Assembly (NCBI GenBank): GCA_012514505.1
Contig: JAAZAD010000023.1
Coordinates: 1 to 53,927, forward strand
DNA: 53,927 bases
Reading direction: 5' to 3'
From: Rhodococcus sp. (in: high G+C Gram-positive bacteria)
GTDB lineage: Bacteria; Actinomycetota; Actinomycetes; Mycobacteriales; Mycobacteriaceae
The position numbers were made by a program, and so were the translations under genes. Numbering within the stretch: position 1 is the first letter of the stretch; the number at the start of each line of letters is the position of its first letter. The notes beneath the pieces are model-generated. The model was not told where the DNA came from, did no database searches, and saw only the letters and a list, made by a program, of their open reading frames with translations. This document shows positions 45,002-53,927 of this stretch, piece by piece.

Positions 45002-47263
45002 GTGACACATTCATTCACCTCGACCGTGCTGGGCTCCCCGCGCATCGGTCCGAATCGCGAACTCAAAAAGGCAGTCGAGGCCTACTGGGCAGGAAAGCGC
45101 GATGCCGCCGCCCTCGAGTCCGTGGCCGCCGACCTGCGCACCCGGAACTGGACCGAGCTGCGCGATGCCGGCCTCGACTCGATCCCGGTCAACACGTTCT
45201 CGTACTACGACCACGTCCTCGATACCGCGGCCATGCTCGGAGCACTTCCCGAACGCGTCGCCGATATCGACAATCCGTTGGACCGCTACTTTGCGGCGGC
45301 ACGCGGCAACGACATTGTCGCTCCACTGGAGATGACGAAGTGGTTCGACACGAATTATCACTACCTCGTGCCGGAGATTTCACCGTCCACCACATTCTCC
45401 CTGGACGCATCGAAGGTGCTGGCCGAACTCGACGAGGCTCGGGCGCTGGGCATTCAGGCCCGTCCCGTGATCGTGGGTCCCGTGACCTTCCTCCTCCTGT
45501 CGAAGGCTGTTGGTTCCGACGCGCCCCTACTCGACCGGGTGGACGAACTGCTGCCGCTGTACGCAGAGCTTCTCGGCGCGGTCGCCACCAAGGGCGTCGA
45601 ATGGGTTCAGCTCGACGAACCCGCATTGGTCGCCGACCGCACCGCCGACGAGATCACCGTTGCGAAACGGGTATACGACTCGTTGTCCGAACTCGAGAAT
45701 CGGCCGGCAATCCTGGTGGCGTCCTACTTCGGCAGCCTCGGTGACGCACTGCCCGCACTCGCCGCAACGGGCGTCGAAGGCCTCTCCGTCGACCTCGTCG
45801 CCGGAACAGACTCTCTCGCATCGACTCCCGAGCTGGCGCGCAAACACATCGTGGCTGGTGTGGTGGACGGACGCAACATCTGGCGTACCGATCTGGAGTC
45901 GGCGCTCGCGACCCTCGGCACCCTCCTCGGCAGCGCGGGTTCGCTCGCTGTCTCCACCTCCTGCTCGCTGCTGCACGTTCCGTACACGCTCGACGCGGAG
46001 ACCGGAATCGACAAGGCCCTGCGCTCGTGGCTGGCATTCGGAAGCGAGAAGGTGCGAGAGGTCGTCGTCCTCGGTACCGCTCTCACGCATGGCCGCGAGA
46101 GCGTCGAGGACGAGTTCGCACTGGCCCGCGCGGCAGCGAGCACCCGCGGCAGTGACCCGCGTCTGCACGACGAAAACCTGCGAGCCCGGCTTGCCTCGAT
46201 CATGTCGTCCGACTCCGTGCGTAGCTCGGCAGCGGTTCGTCGGGAAGCGCAAACCGCACTGAACCTTCCACTTCTTCCTACCACGACCATCGGGTCCTAC
46301 CCGCAGACGACGCAGATTCGCGTGGCTCGTGCAGCTCTACGCAAGGGCGAGATCGACCAGGAAGAGTATGTGTCGCGTATGCGCGCGGAAATCGCCGACG
46401 TGGTGGCGCTGCAGGAGAAGCTGGACATCGACGTCCTCGTGCACGGTGAACCCGAGCGTAACGACATGGTCCAGTACTTCGCCGAACAGTTGGACGGATT
46501 CTTCGCGACCGCGAACGGCTGGGTGCAGTCGTACGGAAGCCGGTGCGTTCGTCCCCCGATCCTGTACGGAGACGTTCGCCGACCGACCCCGATGACCCTC
46601 GAATGGATCACGTACGCACAGACTCTCACCGAGCGCCCCGTCAAGGGCATGCTCACCGGACCGGTGACGATTCTGGCATGGTCCTTCGTGCGCGACGACC
46701 AGCCGCTGGCCGATTCGGCCAACCAGGTTGCCCTCGCGATCCGTGAGGAAACGGTCGACCTCGAGGCTGCGGGAGTCAAGATCATTCAGGTCGACGAACC
46801 CGCGCTGCGGGAGCTGCTGCCTTTGCGCGCCGCCGACCAGCGCGGATACCTGGATTGGTCCGTCGGTGCATTCCGTCTGGCTACCTCCGGCGTTGCCGAC
46901 GACGTCCAGATCCACACCCACCTCTGCTACTCGGAGTTCGGTGAGGTGATCGAAGCGATCGCGAAGCTGGACGCAGACGTGACGTCGATCGAGGCGGCTC
47001 GTTCGCACATGGAGGTTCTCGACGATCTCAATGCGGTGGGCTTCGATCTCGGTGTCGGGCCTGGCGTGTACGACATCCACTCACCGCGCGTTCCTGGAGT
47101 GGACGAGATCGCCGCCTCGCTGCGGGAAGCACTGAAAGCCGTCCCGGTGGAACGGCTCTGGGTCAATCCCGACTGCGGCTTGAAGACCCGTGGGCCTGCG
47201 GAGGTCGAAGCGTCACTTCGCAACCTCGTCGACGCCGCGAAGCTGGTTCGTAGCGAACTCTAG
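45002..47263 (+). CDS. metE: B12-independent methionine synthase
   Basis: 5-methyltetrahydropteroyltriglutamate-homocysteine methyltransferase, 753 residues, the standard MetE length. It transfers a methyl group directly to homocysteine, using zinc. The N-terminal folate-binding barrel starts [20 protein letters not shown], and the C-terminal barrel contains [12 protein letters not shown] and the [16 protein letters not shown] block. Zinc ligands are in [18 protein letters not shown] and the final [13 protein letters not shown] chose the GTG at 45002, just after ggagaatct; the frame upstream runs through the riboswitch. A B12 riboswitch controls it. The stop codon abuts a palindromic repeat, and the frameshifted prpC frame overlaps its 3' end. 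Confidence 0.95.
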   Translation: MTHSFTSTVLGSPRIGPNRELKKAVEAYWAGKRDAAALESVAADLRTRNWTELRDAGLDSIPVNTFSYYDHVLDTAAMLGALPERVADIDNPLDRYFAAARGNDIVAPLEMTKWFDTNYHYLVPEISPSTTFSLDASKVLAELDEARALGIQARPVIVGPVTFLLLSKAVGSDAPLLDRVDELLPLYAELLGAVATKGVEWVQLDEPALVADRTADEITVAKRVYDSLSELENRPAILVASYFGSLGDALPALAATGVEGLSVDLVAGTDSLASTPELARKHIVAGVVDGRNIWRTDLESALATLGTLLGSAGSLAVSTSCSLLHVPYTLDAETGIDKALRSWLAFGSEKVREVVVLGTALTHGRESVEDEFALARAAASTRGSDPRLHDENLRARLASIMSSDSVRSSAAVRREAQTALNLPLLPTTTIGSYPQTTQIRVARAALRKGEIDQEEYVSRMRAEIADVVALQEKLDIDVLVHGEPERNDMVQYFAEQLDGFFATANGWVQSYGSRCVRPPILYGDVRRPTPMTLEWITYAQTLTERPVKGMLTGPVTILAWSFVRDDQPLADSANQVALAIREETVDLEAAGVKIIQVDEPALRELLPLRAADQRGYLDWSVGAFRLATSGVADDVQIHTHLCYSEFGEVIEAIAKLDADVTSIEAARSHMEVLDDLNAVGFDLGVGPGVYDIHSPRVPGVDEIAASLREALKAVPVERLWVNPDCGLKTRGPAEVEASLRNLVDAAKLVRSEL

Positions 47264-48443
47264 GCGGCTCCGCCGCCGGTGAGTGGTTTGCGAGTCCCTG
47301 GACTCGCAAACCACTCACGGGGGCGCGAAGCGCCCTATCGTGCGACGGCCCGCTGATCCACCCCCGAGTACTCCTGAGAGGCCTGATCAGCGCATTCGCC
47401 GCTCCCTGCTCGATGATGTGAGCGGTCCATCCGGTGATTCGCGCCATGACGAAGATGGGTGTGAACACTTCGATGTCGAAACCCATCAGGTAGTAGGCGG
47501 GCCCGGCTGGGAAGTCCAGATTCGGCTTGATTCCCGTGTCGTCGAACATGGTTCGCTCGAGTTCGTCGTAGATGTCGAGCCACTTCCCACCGTCGGTGAC
47601 CGCTGCCACGTCCTTCAATGCGTCGCGCATGGTGGGAACGCGCGAATCGCCTTCCTTGTAGACGCGGTGCCCGAAACCCATCACCTTCTGCTTGTCTGCG
47701 AGCTTGCCGCGCAGCCATTCGGAGGCCTTCGACGGGTCGTCGATCTCGAGCATCATGTGCATGACGGCCTCGTTCGCGCCGCCGTGCAGCGGGCCCTTCA
47801 GCGCGCCGATCGCTGCGGTCACTGCACTGTAGATGTCCGACAACGTCGAGGTCACCACGCGAGCGGCGAACGTCGAGGCGTTGAAACTGTGCTCCGCGTA
47901 CAGCACGAGCGAGGCTTCGAACGCCTTCACGATCCGCGGATCCGGCACAGACCCGAAGGACATGTACAGAAAGTTCTCGGCCAATCCGAGTTGTGCGTCC
48001 GGGCTGATCGGATCGAGGCCCCGACGACGGCGAAGATCGGCGGCGACGACGGTCGGCAGCACAGCCATCATCCGGAGCGACTTCTCGAGATTGGCGGAGA
48101 CGCCGTTGTCGTCCTCCTCCGGATCCTCCGCACCCAGGTAGCTGATGGCGGTGCGTACGACGTCCATCGGATGGCATGTGTCCGGGAGTTTGGACAGCAA
48201 CGACAACAACGAGCGATCAGCTCGGCGCAGAGCCCGCTCACGCTGGGTGAACAGCTGCAATTCGCCCTGATCTGGCAGTTCGCCGTGCCACAGCAGATAC
48301 GCCACTTCCTCGAACGAACAGTGGGTGGCGAGGTCCTGCACGGGGTACCCGCGATAGGTCAGAGTGTTCGTCTCGGAGACCACCTTGGAGATGGCGGTCG
48401 TGTCGACGACGACCCCGGACAGACCCTTTCGGATGTCGGTCAT
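47163..48443 (-). CDS. prpC: 2-methylcitrate synthase, C-terminus frameshifted
   Basis: Citrate-synthase-family enzyme that condenses propionyl-CoA with oxaloacetate in the methylcitrate cycle. It starts [20 protein letters not shown] and has catalytic motifs [38 protein letters not shown] and the aspartate in [16 protein letters not shown]. After NALIRPL the frame becomes Arg-rich non-family sequence and runs to 47163, through repeat copy 2 and 101 bases into metE. The neighbouring frame reads [12 protein letters not shown]-stop, ending at 47335, the expected family C-terminus. A one-base loss near 47375 therefore explains the extension. The catalytic core is intact, so the extended enzyme may work. 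It overlaps prpB by four bases. Confidence 0.85.
   Translation of the reverse strand: MTDIRKGLSGVVVDTTAISKVVSETNTLTYRGYPVQDLATHCSFEEVAYLLWHGELPDQGELQLFTQRERALRRADRSLLSLLSKLPDTCHPMDVVRTAISYLGAEDPEEDDNGVSANLEKSLRMMAVLPTVVAADLRRRRGLDPISPDAQLGLAENFLYMSFGSVPDPRIVKAFEASLVLYAEHSFNASTFAARVVTSTLSDIYSAVTAAIGALKGPLHGGANEAVMHMMLEIDDPSKASEWLRGKLADKQKVMGFGHRVYKEGDSRVPTMRDALKDVAAVTDGGKWLDIYDELERTMFDDTGIKPNLDFPAGPAYYLMGFDIEVFTPIFVMARITGWTAHIIEQGAANALIRPLRSTRGWISGPSHDRALRAPVSGLRVQGLANHSPAAEPPRVRYEPASRRRRGCEVTLRPPQAHGSSSRSRD
47263..47337. repeat. Composite palindromic repeat, copy 2
   Basis: A left mini-hairpin GGCGGCTCCGCC starts at the last base of the metE stop (47263). The main palindrome has perfect 18-base arms GTGAGTGGTTTGCGAGTC (47279-47296) and GACTCGCAAACCACTCAC (47301-47318), with loop CCTG. 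A right mini-hairpin GGGCGC-gaa-GCGCCC follows at about 47321-47335. It separates convergent metE and prpC and should terminate both. Confidence 0.88.
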
Positions 48444-49366
48444 GATTCTCCCTGGAGTTCGAAGTTGAAGATCCCGGAATCGAATTCGTTGTAGTTCTCG
48501 TACTGCAGCAGCTCGTACAGCCGGCTGCGGTGCTGCATCCGATCGACGATGCCTGCCTGAGTGCCGGTCTCCGCGATCTCTCGCAACCCTTGTTCCGCAG
48601 CGAACATCGCGAGGCGCAGGGTGGACACCGGATAGATCACGACGTTGTAGCCGAGATCCTCGAGCTGATTCGCGGAGAGCAGCTCCGACTTTCCGAACTC
48701 GGTCATGTTGGCCAGCAGCGGAACCTGCACCCCGGCGCGGAACTTCTCGAACTCCGACGGATCGGCCAGGGCCTCGACGAAGATCATGTCGGCTCCGGCG
48801 TCGACGTAAGCGTTCGCACGGGCGATGGCCGAGTCCAACCCGTCGATGGCGCGGGCGTCGGTGCGAGCGCAGATCACAAAGTCGGGATCCCGTCGAGCGG
48901 ACACGGCGGCCCTGATGCGCTGGATCATGTCACCGGCAGGAACCACTGCCTTGCCGTCGAGGTGCCCGCAACGCTTGGGATTGACTTGATCTTCGAGATG
49001 ACAACCGGCCAGCCCTGCACCTTCGAGGACGGTGACGGTGCGGGCTGCACTCATGGGCTCACCGAAACCGGTGTCCGCGTCGATCAGTGTCGGCAGGTCC
49101 GTCACGCGCGCGATCTGCTGTCCCCGCTCCGACACCTCACTCAGCGTGGTGAGACCGATATCCGGCAGACCGAGATCAGCGGACACCACCGCACCGGAGA
49201 CATACACCCCCTCGAATCCGATCTCCTGAGCGAGCATCGCGACGAGCGGAGAGAATGCTCCCGGCATACGTTGAATCTTTCCGGACGCGAGTCCTGCCCG
49301 GAACGCTTTCCGTTTGTCGGACGCAGACGCCGGTGCTGCAATGACTCGTGATGTGTTGCCGCTCAT
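48440..49366 (-). CDS. prpB: 2-methylisocitrate lyase
   Basis: Isocitrate-lyase/PEP-mutase superfamily enzyme of 308 residues that splits 2-methylisocitrate into pyruvate and succinate, the last step of the methylcitrate cycle. Landmarks are MPGAFSPLVAMLAQEIGFEG, VYVSGAVVSADLGLPDIGL, the metal-binding TLIDADTGFGEP, the catalytic-cysteine loop LEDQVNPKRCGHLDGKAVVP, and ICARTDARAIDGLDSAIARA. The ATG at 49366 overlaps the prpD stop by one base and its own stop overlaps prpC by four, so prpD-prpB-prpC are tightly coupled. Confidence 0.93.
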   Translation of the reverse strand: MSGNTSRVIAAPASASDKRKAFRAGLASGKIQRMPGAFSPLVAMLAQEIGFEGVYVSGAVVSADLGLPDIGLTTLSEVSERGQQIARVTDLPTLIDADTGFGEPMSAARTVTVLEGAGLAGCHLEDQVNPKRCGHLDGKAVVPAGDMIQRIRAAVSARRDPDFVICARTDARAIDGLDSAIARANAYVDAGADMIFVEALADPSEFEKFRAGVQVPLLANMTEFGKSELLSANQLEDLGYNVVIYPVSTLRLAMFAAEQGLREIAETGTQAGIVDRMQHRSRLYELLQYENYNEFDSGIFNFELQGES

Positions 49367-50868
49367 CAGAAGATTCCTTTCGCCACGGCGGGCGCCTTCG
49401 CCAGCACGTCGTCGGTGACCGTGAACGTGAGCTGATCGAGCTCGCCGGCCTTCAGTTCGGAAACCCGCTGAGCCACGTCGAGGAAACGGTCCTGCTCGTG
49501 CGGAGCGATGACGCCCTCGGCGAGCGTGCGGAACTTCGCGATGTACTGCTCGCGGGCGAACGGCCTGGCACCGAGCGGGTGGGCATCGGCGACAGCAAGC
49601 TCCTCGGTGATGACTTCGCCGTTCATCAAGGTGATCTCGGCGCGCGCACCGAATGCCTTCTCGTCCGGGTCGGTCGAGTGGTAGCGGCGCGTCCACTCCG
49701 CGTCCTCGCGCGTGGAGATCTTCTTCCACAGTTCGATCGTCTCGGGCCGGTTCGCCCGCTCGGAAGCATACGAGCGTTCGTGATGCCATTCGCCGTCTTC
49801 GAGCGCCACGGCGAAGATGTACATGACCGAGTGGTCGAGCGTCTCGCGGCTGGCCGATGGATCGAACTTCTGGGGATCGTTCGAGCCGGTCCCGATCACG
49901 TAGTGCGTGTGGTGGCTGGTGTGCAGGACGATCGATGCGATCTGCGACAAGTCGCCGACGCGCTCGCGCATGCGTCGCGCGAGGTCGATCGGAGCCTGGC
50001 TCTGGTACTCGGCCGAGTGTTCCTTGGTGTAGCTGTCGAGGATGGCGCGCTTGGCCTCACCCGGTCCGGGCAGAGGCACCGAGTACTCGACCTTCGGTCC
50101 ACCGAGGAGCCAAGCGATTACGCCGTCCTCACCTTCCCAGATGGGCGACGGTGCACCCTCGCCTCGCATGGCACGGTCGACCGCTTCGACGGCCATCTTG
50201 CCGGCGAACGCGGGAGCGTGTGCCTTCCAGCTGGAGATTTCGCCCTTGCGCGACTGACGGGTAGCCGTCGTCGTGTGCAGCGCCTGGCCGACGGCCTGGT
50301 AGATGGTCTCGGTGTCGAGGCCGAGCAGGGTTCCGATACCCGCAGCGGCCGAGGGGCCGAGGTGGGCCACGTGGTCGATCTTGTGTTCGTGCAGGGAGAT
50401 TGCACGGACGAGGTCGATCTGAATCTCGTACCCCGTCGCCAGACCACGGATCAGGTCGGCGCCGCTGCGACCAGCGTGCTGTGCGACGGCCAGGATCGGC
50501 GGAATGTTGTCACCCGGGTGCGAGTACTCCGCCGCCAGGAAGGTGTCGTGGAAGTCCAGTTCGCGGACCGCGACTCCGTTCGCCCATGCCGCCCATTCCG
50601 GCGACACCCGATCGCTCACGCCGAACACCGTCGACCCCGGGGTGTAGGGGTGCGCAAGCGCCTGGGCGCGCGCACTCGACACCGGTCCACGGGTGATCGA
50701 TGCGGCCGCGACCGACGCGTTGTCGATGATGCGGTTGACGATCATGTCGCTGGTATCGGCGGGCACCTCCGCCGCGTCTGTTGCAACTTCCGCAACCTTC
50801 CACGCGAGGTGCTCGTCGCGGGGGAACTCTTCGGCAGAGGGGCGGGTACGTACTACGTGCTTCTTCAT
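49366..50868 (-). CDS. prpD: 2-methylcitrate dehydratase
   Basis: MmgE/PrpD family dehydratase, about 500 residues, which converts 2-methylcitrate to 2-methylaconitate in propionate breakdown. Family blocks are [80 protein letters not shown] and [21 protein letters not shown] 50868 is preferred; GTG 50877 is an alternative. It is first in the prpDBC operon. The 117-base gap to prpR holds TTTGC-type motifs that PrpR is expected to bind. Confidence 0.92.
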   Translation of the reverse strand: MKKHVVRTRPSAEEFPRDEHLAWKVAEVATDAAEVPADTSDMIVNRIIDNASVAAASITRGPVSSARAQALAHPYTPGSTVFGVSDRVSPEWAAWANGVAVRELDFHDTFLAAEYSHPGDNIPPILAVAQHAGRSGADLIRGLATGYEIQIDLVRAISLHEHKIDHVAHLGPSAAAGIGTLLGLDTETIYQAVGQALHTTTATRQSRKGEISSWKAHAPAFAGKMAVEAVDRAMRGEGAPSPIWEGEDGVIAWLLGGPKVEYSVPLPGPGEAKRAILDSYTKEHSAEYQSQAPIDLARRMRERVGDLSQIASIVLHTSHHTHYVIGTGSNDPQKFDPSASRETLDHSVMYIFAVALEDGEWHHERSYASERANRPETIELWKKISTREDAEWTRRYHSTDPDEKAFGARAEITLMNGEVITEELAVADAHPLGARPFAREQYIAKFRTLAEGVIAPHEQDRFLDVAQRVSELKAGELDQLTFTVTDDVLAKAPAVAKGIF

Positions 50869-50909
50869 AGTTCGCACGCTACACAGCGGCCCTCAACTGC
50901 ATAATGCCT

Positions 50910-50962
50910 CGCAAATGCCTATTTTTGCGGATCACAGATTCCGTTTTTGCAATAGTTGCGAA
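50910..50962. promoter_or_regulatory. Candidate PrpR operators between prpD and prpR
   Basis: CGCAAA (50910-50915) and TTTGCG (50924-50929) form a dyad. TTTTTGCAA (50944-50952) and GTTGCGAA (50955-50962) are a near direct repeat of TTGCRAA 11 bases apart. RamB/PrpR-type regulators bind TTTGCAAA-like sequences, so these are the likely control sites of the divergent prp genes. Confidence 0.55.
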
Positions 50963-50985
50963 TACGCGAGGTTAGGCTTGCGGAC

Positions 50986-52413
50986 GTGCGAAAGATGTAT
51001 GCGGGAGCCCGGCTACGGCGACTGAGGGAAGAACGTCACCTCACTCAAGTGGCACTTGCGAAGGCACTCGGGCTCTCGTCCAGCTACTTGAATCAGCTCG
51101 AGAACGACCAGCGTCCGCTCACCGTTCCGGTGCTGCTCAAACTGAACGCCACGTTCGATCTCGACGTGCAGTTCTTCGCGGCGGACAGCGATGCACGACT
51201 GGTGTCCGATCTCCACGACGTCCTCTCCGAGGCCAACGGAGAAGCGCACCTGTCCGAAGTCGAAGAGTTGGTCGCCCGCATGCCGTCCATCGGACGCACT
51301 CTCGTCACGCTGCACAGGCGCCTACACGCCGCGTCCGATCAACTCGACCAATTCTCGACCCAGCTGTCCGGCACGCCGACCGATGCGAAGACACCGATGC
51401 CCTACGAAGAGGTTCGCGACTTCTTCTACGACCGACGCAATCACATTCCGTCGCTCGACCGGGCGGCCGAGGATCTGTTTCGCGCCGAAAGCATGCACAT
51501 CGGATCGATGGACCTCCAGCTGACACGGCTGCTGGAAGAGAAGTTCGGGGTCACCGTCCAGATCCTCGACGAGGACATCGGGGCGCTCGGCCCACATCGC
51601 CAGTACGACCCCGATCGCCGCACGGTGAAGCTGGCGCGCCGACTTCAACCAGGACAGCGCGCGTTCCAACTCGGCACCCAACTGGCGTTTCTGCAACACG
51701 AGGAAGAACTCGAACGCCTCGTCGACGAAGACCCGTCACTGACCGCCGAGTCCAGGATCCTTGCCCGAATCGGCCTCGCCAACTATTTCGCAGGCGCGCT
51801 GATCCTGCCGTACGGAGTGTTCCTGGACTCTGCGGAGAAGTTGCGCTACGACATCGACCTGCTGGCCCAGCGCTTCGAGGTCGGCTTCGAGACGATCTGC
51901 CACCGGCTGAGCACGCTGCAACGCAAAGGCCAGCGCGGAGTCCCGTTCTTCTTCGTCCGCACCGATCGTGCGGGAAACATCTCGAAGCGGCAGTCCGCCA
52001 CGGCATTCCACTTCTCCAGGGCCGGCGGAAGCTGCCCGCTGTGGGTCGTGCACGAAGCATTCGAACGCCCGGGGCGCATCCTCCGACAGGTATCCCAGAT
52101 GCCCGACGGACGCAGCTACCTGTGGATCGCCCGGACCACGCAGAGCGGCGGCCACGGATACCGCGGGCCCGAGAAGAACTTCGCGATCGGCCTGGGCTGC
52201 GACCTCGAATACGCCGAGCGGCTGGTCTATTCGAAGGGCCTCCAGCTCGACGACCCCGACGCAGCCATCCCCATCGGGGCCGGCTGCAAGGTGTGCGATC
52301 GCCCTGCCTGCCCGCCGCGCGCGTTCCCGCAGTTGGGCCGGCCGATCCTGGTCAACGAGCGCAGCAGTCGGCATCTCCCGTACCCGCAGGCCTCCGGCAC
52401 TGTGCGTGGTTGA
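50986..52413 (+). CDS. prpR: PrpR/ScfR-type regulator of methylcitrate genes
   Basis: A 475-residue regulator with an N-terminal XRE-type helix-turn-helix (ARLRRLREERHLTQVALAKA, LGLSSSYLNQLENDQRPLTV) and a long C-terminal acyl-CoA-sensing part including an IrrE-like stretch (FGVTVQILDEDIGALGPHRQ, ILARIGLANYFAGALILPYG). Cysteines in GAGCKVCDRPACPPRAFP (about residues 434-442) fit the iron-sulphur site described for mycobacterial PrpR. It is divergent from prpDBC and should activate it on propionyl-CoA. GTG 50986 is preferred; ATG 50995 is possible. Its last codons and TGA stop lie inside palindromic repeat copy 3. Confidence 0.9.
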   Translation: MRKMYAGARLRRLREERHLTQVALAKALGLSSSYLNQLENDQRPLTVPVLLKLNATFDLDVQFFAADSDARLVSDLHDVLSEANGEAHLSEVEELVARMPSIGRTLVTLHRRLHAASDQLDQFSTQLSGTPTDAKTPMPYEEVRDFFYDRRNHIPSLDRAAEDLFRAESMHIGSMDLQLTRLLEEKFGVTVQILDEDIGALGPHRQYDPDRRTVKLARRLQPGQRAFQLGTQLAFLQHEEELERLVDEDPSLTAESRILARIGLANYFAGALILPYGVFLDSAEKLRYDIDLLAQRFEVGFETICHRLSTLQRKGQRGVPFFFVRTDRAGNISKRQSATAFHFSRAGGSCPLWVVHEAFERPGRILRQVSQMPDGRSYLWIARTTQSGGHGYRGPEKNFAIGLGCDLEYAERLVYSKGLQLDDPDAAIPIGAGCKVCDRPACPPRAFPQLGRPILVNERSSRHLPYPQASGTVRG

Positions 52414-52457
52414 CGAGTCCAGAGACTCGCCAACCACGCACGGGGCCGTAGGCCCTA
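52402..52457. repeat. Composite palindromic repeat, copy 3
   Basis: The arms GTGCGTGGTTGACGAGTC (52402-52419) and GACTCGCCAACCACGCAC (52424-52441) pair with one mismatch around the loop CAGA. The right mini-hairpin is GGGCC-gta-GGCCC at about 52443-52456. It joins the convergent prpR and Clp genes and contains the stop codons of both. Confidence 0.87.
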
Positions 52458-53927
52458 CGTCACCACCAGGTCGAGCTCGTCGTCGGCGACGCCGACCTGG
52501 ACCCGCGAGCCCTCGGCCAGCACATCGTCGAGGATCAGATCTGCGATCCGGTCGTCGACTGCCCGCTGAATCGAGCGACGCAACGGACGCGCACCGAACT
52601 CGGGCTGATGCCCGTTCTCGGCGATCCAGTCGACGGCATCGTCACTGAACACGATCTCGATGCCCTTGGATTCGAGCCGCTTGCGGCTGTCCTCGAGCAG
52701 GAGGTCGGTGATCCGGTGCAATTGCCCGTCGTCGAGCTTGCGGAAGATCACGATCTCGTCGATCCGGTTCAGGAACTCCGGCCGCATCGACTCACGCAGC
52801 CGCGCCATCACCCGATCCCGCAACGGCTTCTCCGCCGCCTCCGCGTTGCCGGTGACGAATCCGAGCGCACCCGACTTGCTCGAGATGATGTCGGACCCGA
52901 GGTTGCTCGTCATGATCAGCACGGTGTTCTTGAAGTCCACCGTCCGACCCTGGCCATCTGTCAGACGACCGTCGTCGAGAACCTGCAGCAAGGTGTTGAA
53001 CACGTCCGGGTGCGCCTTCTCGATCTCGTCGAGCAGGATCACCGAGTACGGGTTGCGCCGCACCTGTTCGGTGAGCTGACCTGCCTCGCCGTACCCCACG
53101 TAGCCGGGAGGTGCGCCGACGAGACGGCTTACGGTGTGCCGTTCCCCGAACTCGCTCATGTCGAGCCGCAACATCTTGCTCTCGTCACCGAACAGGCTGG
53201 CGGCCAGCGCCTTTGCCAGCTCGGTCTTGCCGACACCGGTCGGTCCGAGGAACAGGAAGCTGCCCACGGGCCGGTCTGGGTCACTCATACCGGTACGGCT
53301 TCGACGCACCGAACGAGCAATGGCGCGTACTGCATCGTCCTGTCCGACGACACGGCGATGCAACTCGTCTTCGAGCCCACGCAGGCGTTCCTTCTCCGCC
53401 TGCGTCATCTGGCTGGCCGGGATTCCCGTGGCACGCGAGACGACCTCGGCGATGTGCTCGGCCGTGACCTTCTGAATCTCGGCCCCGCCATCAGGAGCAT
53501 CGGCGTTGCCGTCGAGTCGAGACTGCACGGTGTTGATCTCGTCTCGCAGGCCGGACGCACGTTCGTATTCTTCGTCGGCGACAGCCTTCTCCTTTGCCTC
53601 CTCGAGTTCGACGATCCGCTGCCGCAGTGCATCCTCGTCGACGTTCGGTGTGCGCAGCGACAACCGCGCACCCGCCTGGTCGATGAGGTCGATCGCCTTG
53701 TCCGGCAGGAACCGGTCACCGATGTACCGCGCCGACAACTCGACGGCGGCGGTGATCGCCTCGTCCGTGTAGTCGACCTTGTGGTGCTCGGCGTACCGGT
53801 CGCGTAGTCCGGTGAGAATGGTGATCGCATCGTCGATGCTCGGCTCGTCCACCGTGACCGGCTGGAACCGACGCTCGAGCGCTGCGTCCTTCTCGATGTG
53901 CTTGCGGTACTCGTCGAGGGTGGTCGC
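52455..53927 (-). CDS. Clp protease ATPase subunit, ClpC-type (5' end outside window)
   Basis: AAA+ unfoldase, 490 C-terminal residues visible; the gene starts beyond the right edge. It covers the end of the first AAA+ module (TLDEYRKHIEKDAALERRFQ, FLPDKAIDLIDQAGARLSLR), a UVR-like linker (EEAKEKAVADEEYERASGLR) and the whole second module. That module has Walker A GPTGVGKTELAKAL, Walker B SVILLDEIEKAHPDVF, sensor VLIMTSNLGSDI and sensor-2 GARPLRRSIQRAVDD. The short UVR linker, instead of the long ClpB coiled-coil, identifies it as ClpC-like, feeding substrates to ClpP. It converges on prpR through repeat copy 3. Confidence 0.88.
   Translation of the reverse strand, partial: ATTLDEYRKHIEKDAALERRFQPVTVDEPSIDDAITILTGLRDRYAEHHKVDYTDEAITAAVELSARYIGDRFLPDKAIDLIDQAGARLSLRTPNVDEDALRQRIVELEEAKEKAVADEEYERASGLRDEINTVQSRLDGNADAPDGGAEIQKVTAEHIAEVVSRATGIPASQMTQAEKERLRGLEDELHRRVVGQDDAVRAIARSVRRSRTGMSDPDRPVGSFLFLGPTGVGKTELAKALAASLFGDESKMLRLDMSEFGERHTVSRLVGAPPGYVGYGEAGQLTEQVRRNPYSVILLDEIEKAHPDVFNTLLQVLDDGRLTDGQGRTVDFKNTVLIMTSNLGSDIISSKSGALGFVTGNAEAAEKPLRDRVMARLRESMRPEFLNRIDEIVIFRKLDDGQLHRITDLLLEDSRKRLESKGIEIVFSDDAVDWIAENGHQPEFGARPLRRSIQRAVDDRIADLILDDVLAEGSRVQVGVADDELDLVVT

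Noticed and set aside
52455-53927. Assignment of the right-edge ATPase as ClpB
   Set aside because: The linker between the AAA+ modules is a short UVR-like segment, not the long ClpB coiled-coil domain.

Overview
The window looks like chromosomal DNA of a mycolic-acid actinomycete, most likely a Rhodococcus (inference). It has high GC, many GTG starts, an LGFP-repeat envelope protein, SepH, RpfA with a c-di-AMP riboswitch, an actinobacterial XPB helicase, PrpR-controlled methylcitrate genes and two perfect actinobacterial LexA boxes. From memory, the gene order from about 4 to 27 kb follows, in inverted orientation, the Mycobacterium tuberculosis block from serC/sepH (Rv0884c/Rv0883c) to ercc3/XPB (Rv0861c). 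The dapC homologue (Rv0858c) resumes at 38.9 kb, so 27-38.9 kb looks like an accessory insertion.

Layout. 1-6.5 kb: partial gltA, an aldose epimerase, a VapBC-type toxin-antitoxin pair, a YjbR-like protein, pdxH, then divergently citA (second citrate synthase) and serC. 6.6-20 kb: sepH, rRNA methyltransferase, MarR regulator, purine permease, a GHKL/sacsin-type ATPase with no normal start codon, DUF3027, a glutaminyl cyclase lipoprotein, an MFS transporter, DUF2771, a cold-shock protein and YccF. 19.8-27 kb: rpfA behind a perfect CRP-type site and a c-di-AMP riboswitch, a WYL/XPB-N-like protein, a double-domain MerR regulator whose frame runs antisense into it, two tiny genes absent from a normal ORF list, XPB and DUF3239.

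27.8-38.9 kb, accessory: an SOS-controlled DUF222/HNH protein, a broken IS110 element, an LGFP-repeat secreted protein, a methyltransferase, a MerR regulator fused to two beta-sliding-clamp-like domains and coupled to a TPR-like gene, a luciferase-like oxidoreductase, and an ECF41 sigma factor beside its usual carboxymuconolactone decarboxylase partner with a matching promoter.

38.9-53.9 kb: dapC, AraC regulator, VOC protein, a lone ectoine hydroxylase, an SOS-controlled AlkB-like gene, class I DAHP synthase behind an aromatic leader peptide, metE behind a B12 riboswitch, the prpDBC methylcitrate operon with divergent prpR, and a partial ClpC-type ATPase. Three copies of a composite palindromic repeat sit between genes here, and prpC appears frameshifted just before one of them.

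The most novel-looking item is the MerR-beta-clamp fusion with its leaderless, 19-bp-spaced autoregulatory-looking promoter and TPR partner (34.6-36.3 kb). No rRNA, tRNA or CRISPR array was seen.
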